Positions 1 to 6,880 of a stretch of 10,426 nt of DNA are shown piece after piece. Each line of letters opens with the position of its first letter. Position 1 is the stretch's first letter. Origin of the DNA: Pseudomonadota bacterium (GTDB lineage Bacteria; Pseudomonadota; Gammaproteobacteria; Halothiobacillales; Halothiobacillaceae); NCBI GenBank assembly GCA_021795795.1, contig JAJYPA010000264.1, positions 1-10,426 of the forward strand, in the 5' to 3' direction. A program made the position numbers and the translations under genes. The notes under the pieces are model-generated. The model saw only the letters and a list, made by a program, of their open reading frames with translations, made no database searches and was not told the DNA's origin.

Positions 1-489
1 AACAGCGACGGACCCAGGCGGGTAATTCGTACACACCGGCGTGGAATTTTCCATCCGTACAGCCGTGGCACACGAGCAGTAGTTATTTGACGTTTCGTAA
101 TTGGATATTTGGCTGTTACAGGCACTCGTATAACTCACGCACTGCGGTGACGCCGACGTTCCATTACAACTGCAATCCTCACCCGTCTGGCTATCGACGG
201 CCAGCAGATTGTTTTCACAGGTTGCCGTGTTCTGCTGATAATGCTCGAACTGCGCGAACTGGCTCTGTACCACCGTGCAATCGAGCTGGATATGGAACCA
301 GTCTTCAAGGATCGGCCATCCATAATACAGGCCAAGAGCACCAATAAAGACGTAAACGATGCCCATGGTCCAGCGCAGGTAAACCATCAGCGCAACAGCG
401 AAGGTCAGCCCGGCGATAGTCAAGGCGATTCCCAGCCAGCCCTGAGACCAGCCCTGCATTTCGCAGATTACGGGAGAGAAATCGAGCAT
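1..489 (-). CDS. Cys-rich membrane protein with TraA-pilin-like N-terminus (3' end off window)
   Basis: Not recognised as a named family. The frame is open from the ATG at 489 to the left edge, giving 163 codons with no stop. AGGGGG lies about 9 nt before the ATG, and the gene begins 13 nt after the peptidase stop. Residues 11-65 align without gaps to residues 62-116 of the propilin in this window. There are 24 identities in 55 positions, including G-W-x-Q-G-x-L-G at the start and LYYG-x-P-x-L near the end. The two membrane segments are about 19-38 and 42-61. There is no long leader, so the pilin module starts at the protein's own N-terminus. From residue 71 onward come nine cysteines (71, 91, 106, 108, 117, 124, 138, 140, 153), including two CxC pairs, in an Asn/Ser/Thr-rich stretch. 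The Cys-rich part would lie in the periplasm or outside the cell. It could be a minor or tip pilin, or an assembly factor; function is unknown. Confidence 0.75.
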   Translation of the reverse strand, partial: MLDFSPVICEMQGWSQGWLGIALTIAGLTFAVALMVYLRWTMGIVYVFIGALGLYYGWPILEDWFHIQLDCTVVQSQFAQFEHYQQNTATCENNLLAVDSQTGEDCSCNGTSASPQCVSYTSACNSQISNYETSNNYCSCATAVRMENSTPVCTNYPPGSVAV

Positions 490-502
490 GTATCGCCGCC
501 CC

Positions 503-1027
503 CTACGCCGGCCAGGCCTGGCCGATGATGTTCCGGGCCGGGACCATGCCCCAGTACCGGCCATCGTAAGCTCCGGGTGTGGTGCCCATGATCAGATACC
601 TGCCTGCGGGGATAGTGAATTGTCCCTGATGTAGCACATGCAGATGCTCATAACGCACCCAGGGCATCAACCATCGCTTGCCCCAGTAATGGCCGTTGAT
701 CCAGATGGACCGGCGGGTGATTTTAACCCGATCTCCGGGCACGCCCGCGACGTACTTCACCACGAGGATATGCTGACCGTTGGCGATCACGTCGATTTTC
801 CGGTCATGAAACACCACCAGCATGCCGACCTTGGGTTTTACGGGTCCATAGCGGACGAAGAAGCTGGTCCAGGGCAGGCAAGACTGATACTGCGGGTCGA
901 TGGTCAGACTATAATGTTCGGCCAGCGCCGGGCGTAAAAAGGGGCTCAAAGCCAACGCAACAGCAGCCAGGCCAAAGATCAGCGTCATCTTTGCGCGAAT
1001 GCCGAGTTTGCGCGGGCGGTTAGCCAT
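503..1027 (-). CDS. trhF: TraF/TrhF-type S26 signal peptidase
   Basis: Inner-membrane serine protease of the S26 (LepB/TraF) family, with its catalytic domain in the periplasm. RP4 TraF matures its pilin, and TrhF is the SXT/IncH counterpart found just after traC. From the ATG at 1027 the product has 174 residues. It has a basic N-terminus and a membrane segment (about 13-32). The catalytic Ser49 sits in QYQSCLPW, the general base Lys91 in LVVKYVAGVPGD, and the C-terminal box is PGAYDGRYWGMVP (151-163), matching the DSRY-G-V box of the family. The ATG overlaps the trbI-like stop by 8 nt. A TTG at 1039 would add four residues and is possible. The ribosome-binding site is weak (GGCGG), suggesting coupling to the upstream gene. 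The candidate substrates nearest to it are TraA and the left-edge pilin-like protein (inference). Confidence 0.87.
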   Translation of the reverse strand: MANRPRKLGIRAKMTLIFGLAAVALALSPFLRPALAEHYSLTIDPQYQSCLPWTSFFVRYGPVKPKVGMLVVFHDRKIDVIANGQHILVVKYVAGVPGDRVKITRRSIWINGHYWGKRWLMPWVRYEHLHVLHQGQFTIPAGRYLIMGTTPGAYDGRYWGMVPARNIIGQAWPA

Positions 1028-1550
1028 GGGGACCGCCAACAGGCGTCACTGGCCCTTGCAGGATGGCGTTTACGCGCCCCATCACCGCTTCCTCCGCCAT
1101 GGCCGTGAGGTTATTGCTGGCGGGTGCGGCCAGCACGTTTTGGGATAGGACAAGATCCCCTTTGGCGGCATAGGCATTGGCAATGCCCTGTATGGTTTGG
1201 CCTACGGCAAGGCCGATTTCAGCCGCACGCCGGTGCGATACCCCGCCGCCATTGGTGGTGACGTTTTTGATCACGTCCGCCATGATTTTACCGGAGTCGA
1301 TGTAGACGACTTTGACTTTTACCGGCCCCGGTACCGTGACGCTTGCGCCGCCATGCCCCCAAAAGGATCCCCAGTTGGTCTGCACCAGAAAGGACGCCGC
1401 ACCCGCCCCCAGAATCCCGAGAACCACCATGACCGGGTATCCAAACCGTGGCCAGAAGCCCCGTTTCTGGGGACGGGTCGGCGGTGGAGGCGCTGTTTCA
1501 GCCGCAGGCGTCGAGGGTGCCGTGTCTGTTGTCGTACTCTCGGTGCTCAC
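1020..1550 (-). CDS. trbI: TrbI-like (F-type) pilus-assembly membrane protein
   Basis: Small bitopic inner-membrane protein; F TrbI affects pilus extension and retraction. The GTG start at 1550 has AAGGAGG 4 nt upstream and overlaps the traC stop (GTGA). The 176-residue product has a Thr/Pro/Ala-rich cytoplasmic N-terminus ending in a basic patch (RPQKRGFWPRFG) and one membrane segment (about 39-57). The periplasmic domain starts with VKVKVVYIDSGKIMADVI (77-94) and continues with an alpha/beta part containing GDLVLSQNVLAAPASN (131-146). The strand-helix pattern ending in a 'VLVSPAVV'-like motif resembles F TrbI, which is shorter (about 128 residues). Its position directly after traC is the same as in the F plasmid, which is the strongest support. 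Sequence similarity by eye is modest. Confidence 0.68.
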   Translation of the reverse strand: MSTESTTTDTAPSTPAAETAPPPPTRPQKRGFWPRFGYPVMVVLGILGAGAASFLVQTNWGSFWGHGGASVTVPGPVKVKVVYIDSGKIMADVIKNVTTNGGGVSHRRAAEIGLAVGQTIQGIANAYAAKGDLVLSQNVLAAPASNNLTAMAEEAVMGRVNAILQGPVTPVGGPHG

Positions 1551-4177
1551 GCAACCTCCTTGACTTTTTTACCGATGGCTTCCTTTGCCGCCAAGGCCGC
1601 CGCCTCCGCGGCTTCCGCATCCGCAATGGTTTGCAGATAATCCGGCTGATCGGCGTCGTCGTCCTCTTCGTCTTCTTCTTCCGGGTCCTGCTCCTGATCT
1701 TCCGCGTCGATGTAGCCCGAATGGGTCTGCATGAACTTCCGGATAGCCGAGTCGGGATCCATGCCCGCCCGCATATCCGCCAGGACTTCTTCTTTTTCCG
1801 GGCCTTCCGTTGAAAAGAGCACACGCCGGTAGGGGTCGAGCTTCAACCGTCCGATCCCCATATTCCCTTCGCTGAAAATAAACGCCTCTGCGTACTCCGC
1901 TGTTTTGCGCACCGTCCGCATGAGGGATAATCCGTATTTGCCTATGTCGAACTGCTCGTTTTTTTCAAGCTGCGTGATCGTGTCGCCCTGCTGCTTCATG
2001 ACGATGAAGTGTGCCGTTTGTGCCGCGATGGTCCGGGTTTGTTCATTGGCGTACAGATCCGAAAGTCCCTGGATGCCGATGCCGAGTGCGCCGCGATGCT
2101 TGGCTACCCGCCGGGCCAACCCTTCCAGGAAATGGGCTGCCGTGGGTATTTTCAGTAGCACACTGGCCTCATCGACGAACAGGATTCGTCGGCGCACGTC
2201 ATCCGGATCTTTATCCGCGGTGATTTGGCGGGCGATGGCGAACATCATCTGCATCAGCACGACCATCATGAGATGCGTCCGCCTTTGCAGCTCGATCAGT
2301 TCGAGGTTGACGAATCGCCCCGTGAGATCAACATTCATGGGCTTGTTGAACCAGTGTCCATACGCCCCGTTTTCGGTGAACTCGTGCATCATCTCCGCCA
2401 TTTCGATGGCACGAGGCTTGTGGTCCTGGGCCGCGAGATACTGCGCGACGTGGGTAGGTGTGGCGTTGGTGCCGTTGGCCCCGTAAACCGCGCGAATGGC
2501 GATGCGGATGGTAGCCATGTCGGAGTCGTTCAGAGCGCCACTCGGCGAGATCATGGTGCCGATGATCCCGACCAGTTCCTCCAGTTCGTCGTCCAGCGTT
2601 TCCACACAGGAAAAGGGGTTCAGGCCGATGTCCATGTCGGGCCGAACGTCGATGTGATCGCCACCGTTCAGCTTGCAGAGCTTCTCAAATCCTCTGCCGA
2701 TTTCGATGACCCAGACCTGGGCACCCAAGGCAAGCTGGTCCATGATGAGCTGTTGCCCGGTGACGGTTTTGCCGGAGCGGGTCATGCCCGCCAGAACGAA
2801 GTTTTGACCAGACTGAGAAGAATAAAGGTCGAAAAGCATGACGTGCCCGCGCCGGCTGATAAAAATGGTACCGGCGCCTTTCGTCGTCATGCGGCCCTGG
2901 CCGGCATTGCCGGTCCAGTCCGTGAGGATGGGCGCCGCTGCTGTGGCATGACTCGTGGCCACCGATTTGAGCCGGTGCGTCATGCCCATGCTTTCGGTGT
3001 CGGGGAACAGGGGTAAGGCGTTCAGGAACATGGGCAGGGCCAGAAACTTGTCGGGCAGCATGGTGAACCCTGCCTTCCCCGCATGGCTGGTGAAGTTACT
3101 GGCGGCCTGCGTCGCTTCTTTGGCGTTGCGCCCCCAAAGAATGGCGGTAAACGCCATTTCCAGCGCGTGTTCACCGTTGTTGAGGGCGTGAACCAGATAG
3201 TCCGTGCCCTCTTTTTTCAATCCGATGCGCGGCACCCACTTCACCATGCGTCCGAAAGCCTGCCAGTTGATCGCCAGACTCTTGGCCGTGACCTGGCGGC
3301 GTTTTTTGACCTGATCGGGTATGTGTATAGTCCAGACTAAAGCCGCCGGACGGATAAGCTGGGTGGTTTTCCCGAGCGGATCACCCATGAGAAAATCCGT
3401 CGAAAAGACGTTCACCGGGCGGGAGAATCCTTTAATGGAAAGCACGGAGATCACATCTTTTTTATCATTTCCGTGCGAGATCGTGAACGTTCCGTCGTTG
3501 TCGTTTATAGCGTCACCAGGACCGAGGATCTGGTCTCGCAGCAAGGTGGTGTCGTCAGCGTCATATTCCCACTCACCCTGAATATTGAAGAATCGACGCC
3601 AGATGGAGAGCGTCGTCTCCCGGCTCAGTCGCTGCGGATTAAAGGTGTTGAGGCTGGACTGAAAGGCGCTGATCTGTTCGTCAGCCAGCTTGATGTGCTC
3701 ATCACTCGGAATCTCCGCTGTGGGCACCTTGATCGAGATCAGCACCATGCTCTGGGTGAGGGGCACTCCCGAATCCCTGAAGGCTTTGCCGTTCTTCTCC
3801 ATCCCGCTCATAAACTCGACAATGTTGCCGGTGAACCCATCCAGCAGCTTCTTCTGCGCCATGGTGAGGCCCGGATCGAAGAAGATGCCGTCACGGGCAC
3901 TTTTGTAATCGAAGATGATGTTGGTGACATCAGGCACGTTCCAATTGACGATCTGAATGAACGTCCCGGCGGGCAGATTGATGGACAGCGCGGCGCCCAG
4001 TTCGTCCATGAGTGAGTCGTCGGCACCGGACAGCAGGTTGCAGGACATAGTGGTCCCCACATACCCGCGGTTCATGAAGATGAGCTTCCTTTCCGGATCC
4101 CAGGCATACCAGGGGAAAAGGGTGTCCAGGCGACGCCGGTCGATGATCCGGTAAAGCTGATCGTTTAACGTGCTCAC
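1547..4177 (-). CDS. traC: TraC, VirB4-family T4SS ATPase
   Basis: Peripheral inner-membrane ATPase that energises pilus assembly. The GTG start at 4177 is preceded by GGAGG with about 9-10 nt spacing and overlaps the previous stop (GTGA). The product is 876 residues, essentially the size of F TraC (about 875). The N-terminal half is the TraC/VirB4 substrate-assembly region. The C-terminal half is a RecA-like ATPase with Walker A GMTRSGKT (464-471) and Walker B RILFVDEA (664-671). After Walker B the segment HRGALGIGIQGLSDL has the usual VirB4 pattern. The Walker A has Arg where most VirB4 proteins have the second Gly, but a TRSGK form also occurs in VirD4-type ATPases, so it should be functional. 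A very acidic low-complexity stretch (about 824-848) followed by an Ala/Glu/Lys-rich helix forms the C-terminal tail. An upstream ATG at 4213 is less likely because it has no ribosome-binding site and lies inside the previous gene. Confidence 0.93.
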   Translation of the reverse strand: MSTLNDQLYRIIDRRRLDTLFPWYAWDPERKLIFMNRGYVGTTMSCNLLSGADDSLMDELGAALSINLPAGTFIQIVNWNVPDVTNIIFDYKSARDGIFFDPGLTMAQKKLLDGFTGNIVEFMSGMEKNGKAFRDSGVPLTQSMVLISIKVPTAEIPSDEHIKLADEQISAFQSSLNTFNPQRLSRETTLSIWRRFFNIQGEWEYDADDTTLLRDQILGPGDAINDNDGTFTISHGNDKKDVISVLSIKGFSRPVNVFSTDFLMGDPLGKTTQLIRPAALVWTIHIPDQVKKRRQVTAKSLAINWQAFGRMVKWVPRIGLKKEGTDYLVHALNNGEHALEMAFTAILWGRNAKEATQAASNFTSHAGKAGFTMLPDKFLALPMFLNALPLFPDTESMGMTHRLKSVATSHATAAAPILTDWTGNAGQGRMTTKGAGTIFISRRGHVMLFDLYSSQSGQNFVLAGMTRSGKTVTGQQLIMDQLALGAQVWVIEIGRGFEKLCKLNGGDHIDVRPDMDIGLNPFSCVETLDDELEELVGIIGTMISPSGALNDSDMATIRIAIRAVYGANGTNATPTHVAQYLAAQDHKPRAIEMAEMMHEFTENGAYGHWFNKPMNVDLTGRFVNLELIELQRRTHLMMVVLMQMMFAIARQITADKDPDDVRRRILFVDEASVLLKIPTAAHFLEGLARRVAKHRGALGIGIQGLSDLYANEQTRTIAAQTAHFIVMKQQGDTITQLEKNEQFDIGKYGLSLMRTVRKTAEYAEAFIFSEGNMGIGRLKLDPYRRVLFSTEGPEKEEVLADMRAGMDPDSAIRKFMQTHSGYIDAEDQEQDPEEEDEEDDDADQPDYLQTIADAEAAEAAALAAKEAIGKKVKEVA
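1555..1561 (-). promoter_or_regulatory. Ribosome-binding site of the trbI-like gene
   Basis: AAGGAGG on the minus strand, 4 nt before the GTG at 1550. This is a near-perfect anti-Shine-Dalgarno match located inside the last codons of traC, and it confirms the GTG start. Confidence 0.7.
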
Positions 4178-4857
4178 GGCGTGTTGTCCTCCAGGTGGTT
4201 TTCGGAAATGCAATGCGATGCCAGGGCGTTCGCAAGCTGGAAGTAAAGGCTGTAATTGCCCTGCACACTGCCCGGCGTGATCACATAGCGACCGCAGATG
4301 ATGAGAGAGGGTGTCTGACGTATCCCGGCCTTACCCATGACGCGAATGTCCTGCAGCACGAGCTGCTGGATGGGCTTGTACCGCATGGCCGCCAGATAGT
4401 CGGCGGGCCGCACGCCGACCTTCTCGGCTGCCAGTGCATAGGTTCTGGGATCCGAATAGGAGTCGTGATCATCCTGTACCAGATGAAAGGCCTCGCTATC
4501 GAATCGCGGCAGGATTCCGGGATCAATGGCGGCCACCGCAAAATAGCTCTGCGCCATGGAGATCCAGGGTTTGCCGACCGCCGCGGGCATCTGCTCGAAG
4601 TGAATGCTGGATGGCAACGTCTGCGCCCAGCGGAGCGTCTGATTATTGAGTGCCCGGCAAAAAGGGCATTCATAGACCATCGCCTCGATGATGGTGTCCT
4701 GATATTTCGGTCCCAGATGTACCCGGCGATACGGTTTGAACTGGTGTGCATTGCCCGTCATATCGCCAAGGCCGCCCAGTTCTTGGGCGCGAATCGCCGG
4801 GCTGCTGAATCCCATGATGATTCCGGCCACCATGGCGGCAACTTGCTTCCGTGTCAT
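4174..4857 (-). CDS. DsbA-like thioredoxin-fold protein
   Basis: Probable periplasmic thiol oxidoreductase. The 227-residue product starts at the ATG at 4857, which overlaps the ATPase stop as ATGA and has GAGGGG 5 nt upstream. The frame stays open further upstream, but only inside the ATPase gene. The protein has a signal peptide (about 1-24, ending AIRA) and the active-site motif C64-P-F-C67 in EAMVYECPFCRALNNQ. A DsbA-like helical region separates this from the cis-proline at Pro183 (IRQTPSLIICGR). Two more cysteines (188 and 216) lie in the C-terminal part. It differs from the DsbC-like protein upstream by having no N-terminal dimerisation domain. It would be well suited to oxidise cysteines of TraV, TraB or the Cys-rich left-edge protein (inference). 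The stop overlaps the traC GTG start as GTGA. Confidence 0.83.
   Translation of the reverse strand: MTRKQVAAMVAGIIMGFSSPAIRAQELGGLGDMTGNAHQFKPYRRVHLGPKYQDTIIEAMVYECPFCRALNNQTLRWAQTLPSSIHFEQMPAAVGKPWISMAQSYFAVAAIDPGILPRFDSEAFHLVQDDHDSYSDPRTYALAAEKVGVRPADYLAAMRYKPIQQLVLQDIRVMGKAGIRQTPSLIICGRYVITPGSVQGNYSLYFQLANALASHCISENHLEDNTP
4187..4192 (-). promoter_or_regulatory. Ribosome-binding site of traC
   Basis: GGAGGA on the minus strand, about 9 nt before the GTG at 4177. It decides the GTG start, so the 12 extra residues available from the ATG at 4213 are not expected in the protein. Confidence 0.65.
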
Positions 4858-6053
4858 GCGAGCCCCTCTGATAATGCCCTGGTGATCTCCAGGCTGTTCG
4901 TGACGCCGGCCACGATCAAATTGCAGCCGGCGGTTTGCAGCGTCGCATACTGGGACTGCAGCCGGGCCGCGGCCTCCATGGCCTCCTGATCTCCCAACGC
5001 CGCCCGATAGGCCTTGGTCATTTTGATGGCCTCGAAGATGGCCCGACGATTCGCATATCCGGTCCCGATACAATCCTCGCAGCCTTTCCCAATCCATTCC
5101 TGATCCGGTACGGCAACGCCGCTGCCCGTAAAGACTTCTGGATTGAGCACTTCGGAAGAGGTCTTGCAATGCGGGCAGACGGTGGCGATCACGCGCTGCG
5201 CCAGGAAGAGTTTTACCGATGCGGCGATGATGTGCCTGGGTATCTTGAGGTCGTCCAGCCGGAAATAGCTTTCCGTCCCTGAATTGGCGTGCAGGCTGGC
5301 CATGACCAGGTGGCCCGTCATACCGGCTCGCATGGCGATGGCTCCCGTTTCTTCGTCCCGGATTTCACCGACCAGAATCTTGTCGGGATCCTGGCGCATC
5401 ATGGCGCGCAGCGCCGATGCGAAGGTCCGGCCCGTGCCAGGTCCAACCGGGATCTGCTGAACACGATGCAGGGTGTATTCCACGGGATCCTCTGCGGTGA
5501 TGATCTTCACGTCCGGCGTATTGAGTGCGTTCATGCCCGCGTACAGCGTCGTCGTTTTGCCGGATCCGGTCGGCCCACCGGTGAGGATGAGTCCCTCGCG
5601 CTGATTGAGCGCCCAGCGAAAGGCCTCTTCCACACCGGAAGGCATCAGCAGCTTCTCTATGGGCAAGCCCGCGTTGGCGGAATCCAGCAACCGGACTACT
5701 GCGGAATACCCAAAATTGGTCGGCACGATGTTCAGACGGTTGTCGATGCGCCGGTTCTCGAACTCCTGCACAAACCGGCCATCCTGTTCGTGCCGGGTGT
5801 CGGCGACATCAAGATTGGCCCGATACCGCAATTTATTAACGAGCAGGTTGGCCTCACCCGGGGAGATGACGGCCACCACACTGAGTCGTCCGCGGATCCT
5901 TGTCCGGATTTCCGTGCTGCCATCTTCCAGGCTCTCAAAATGCAGATCGGACCACGTCTTTCGGGCCGCCGTTTCAAACAGCTCGTTCATAGTGGCCGTG
6001 AGCGCCTTGTCACGGTCATTGGTCGAGATGAATGCCTTGGCGACGACGGCCAT
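4854..6053 (-). CDS. GspE/PilB-type secretion ATPase
   Basis: Cytoplasmic AAA-like hexameric ATPase of the type II secretion/type IV pilus superfamily, which also contains VirB11. The start is the ATG at 6053, overlapping the dsbC stop (TGATG), with AGGA 9 nt upstream, giving 399 residues. Visible motifs are Walker A GGPTGSGKT (159-167), the Asp box AEDPVEY (187-193), Walker B ILVGEIRDEE (226-235), and the His box TGHLVMASLHANSG (246-259). A zinc-type tetracysteine is C293-P-H-C296 and C325-E-D-C328. The tetracysteine and the EDPVEY/GEIRDEE context place it with GspE/PilB rather than classical VirB11. It is shorter than typical PilB/GspE (about 500-570 residues) because it lacks most of the N-terminal N1E domain. 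No inner-membrane partner (GspF/PilC type) is visible here. The role in this T4SS is inferred: it may drive pilus extension, retraction or substrate transfer. Confidence 0.88.
   Translation of the reverse strand: MAVVAKAFISTNDRDKALTATMNELFETAARKTWSDLHFESLEDGSTEIRTRIRGRLSVVAVISPGEANLLVNKLRYRANLDVADTRHEQDGRFVQEFENRRIDNRLNIVPTNFGYSAVVRLLDSANAGLPIEKLLMPSGVEEAFRWALNQREGLILTGGPTGSGKTTTLYAGMNALNTPDVKIITAEDPVEYTLHRVQQIPVGPGTGRTFASALRAMMRQDPDKILVGEIRDEETGAIAMRAGMTGHLVMASLHANSGTESYFRLDDLKIPRHIIAASVKLFLAQRVIATVCPHCKTSSEVLNPEVFTGSGVAVPDQEWIGKGCEDCIGTGYANRRAIFEAIKMTKAYRAALGDQEAMEAAARLQSQYATLQTAGCNLIVAGVTNSLEITRALSEGLA
4863..4868 (-). promoter_or_regulatory. Ribosome-binding site of the DsbA-like gene
   Basis: GAGGGG on the minus strand, 5 nt before the ATG at 4857. 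It supports this start over the more upstream in-frame ATG codons, which lie within the ATPase gene and would add residues with no sign of a domain before the signal peptide. Confidence 0.6.
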
Positions 6054-6880
6054 CAGCCAACGTCCTGGACGAAGGCCGCAGTGTTTCTTGGCATTCCTGG
6101 CGTCACCTGCCACTTCCCTTGTGGATTCTTGTAGATCAGGGCCGGGGTGCCACCGATTCCGTGCGCGTTCATCCAGCGGTTGTTCGCCTGTATGGAGCGT
6201 GTGTCCTCTGCAGAACCCTGCGCCTTGGGCACGATGCCGCCTTCTTCCTCCTGACTGTTGAAGTGCGTTTCGTCGAAACGCCACTCTTTCGCCGGAGTCG
6301 TGGACGCGATGATGGTCGCCGCTTTGGGCAGGCTGCTGGGTTTCAGGAAGCCCACGGGTATCAGATGGATGGCCAGTGATCCGTTATCCACATAGGATTT
6401 CAGATGCTCCCATGCCAGGTGACAGAAGATGCAGTTCGGGTCCGCCACCATCCAGATTTGTTTGGGTGCGTCCGCTTTTCCAATGAGGAAATTGGTGGTT
6501 TTTTGGACCGTTGCGCCAACGTCCACCGGGCTGATCACTCGCGGCTTATCCGCAGCGGGCAGATATTTCCGGGCGTAACGCACGGACTCGTTGGTCCCGC
6601 TGGCGGTAAACAGCCCGCCCATGAACACATACTTGCCATTTTTCGTGCTGTACATGATCAGCGCGTGACCCGGAGACACCTGTACGGTGTATCCGTTTAG
6701 GCCGGCCTTCGTGGGGAATGTTTTGAGAATAATGGCCTGACCGTGGCTCATCGCCATGATGGTCTTGGCACCTGCCTGGAACGCGGGCGGCACACTTCCG
6801 GCGAACGCCCAGGCGGGCGCTGCGAGAAACAGGCTGGCGGCCAATCCGCCAGCCAGGGTCCGCATGGACCGATTAATCAT
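6053..6880 (-). CDS. dsbC: DsbC/TrbB-like periplasmic thioredoxin-fold protein
   Basis: Probable disulfide isomerase or reductase for secreted T4SS parts. The 275-residue product has a signal peptide (about 1-25, ending APAWA). It is followed by a DsbC-like N-terminal region (roughly 40-105) and a thioredoxin-fold domain. The active-site motif is C150-I-F-C153 in the context MVADPNCIFCHLAW. The conserved cis-proline is Pro246 in GIGGTPALIYKN. DsbC is usually near 230-240 residues, so this is slightly longer, with a Glu-rich insertion near FNSQEEEGG. A dsbC gene between traA and traC is a fixed feature of SXT-type clusters, which supports the call. The start ATG shares a base with the traA stop (TGATG) and has only a weak ribosome-binding site, suggesting translational coupling. 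A later ATG (codon 6) is possible but would not change the mature protein. Confidence 0.85.
   Translation of the reverse strand: MINRSMRTLAGGLAASLFLAAPAWAFAGSVPPAFQAGAKTIMAMSHGQAIILKTFPTKAGLNGYTVQVSPGHALIMYSTKNGKYVFMGGLFTASGTNESVRYARKYLPAADKPRVISPVDVGATVQKTTNFLIGKADAPKQIWMVADPNCIFCHLAWEHLKSYVDNGSLAIHLIPVGFLKPSSLPKAATIIASTTPAKEWRFDETHFNSQEEEGGIVPKAQGSAEDTRSIQANNRWMNAHGIGGTPALIYKNPQGKWQVTPGMPRNTAAFVQDVG

Noticed and set aside
1651..1715. Low-complexity run of GTC/TTC/CTC triplets
   Set aside because: It is explained as codons for the acidic tail of TraC and is not a CRISPR array or satellite repeat.
1498..1824. Very basic minus-strand frame rich in Lys/Arg near the end of traC
   Set aside because: It is the out-of-frame reading of the acidic Glu/Asp repeat coding for the TraC tail, not a separate protein.
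2225..3016. Long plus-strand open frame (263 codons) opposite traC
   Set aside because: It is antisense to a clearly conserved ATPase domain, has His/Arg/Val-rich composition typical of a shadow frame in high-GC DNA, and has no domain signature.
4858..5169. N-terminal extension of the DsbA-like frame starting at 5169
   Set aside because: It overlaps the zinc-finger part of the ATPase gene in another frame and would bury the signal peptide; the ATG at 4857 has its own ribosome-binding site.
5289..6134. Long plus-strand open frame (281 codons) opposite the ATPase and dsbC genes
   Set aside because: It crosses two real genes on the other strand, has no ribosome-binding site or recognisable motif, and its composition looks random.
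6054..6284. N-terminal extension of the ATPase frame starting at 6284
   Set aside because: It lies entirely inside the dsbC gene in another frame, its residues look non-natural, and the ATG at 6053 has an AGGA site and a TGATG junction.
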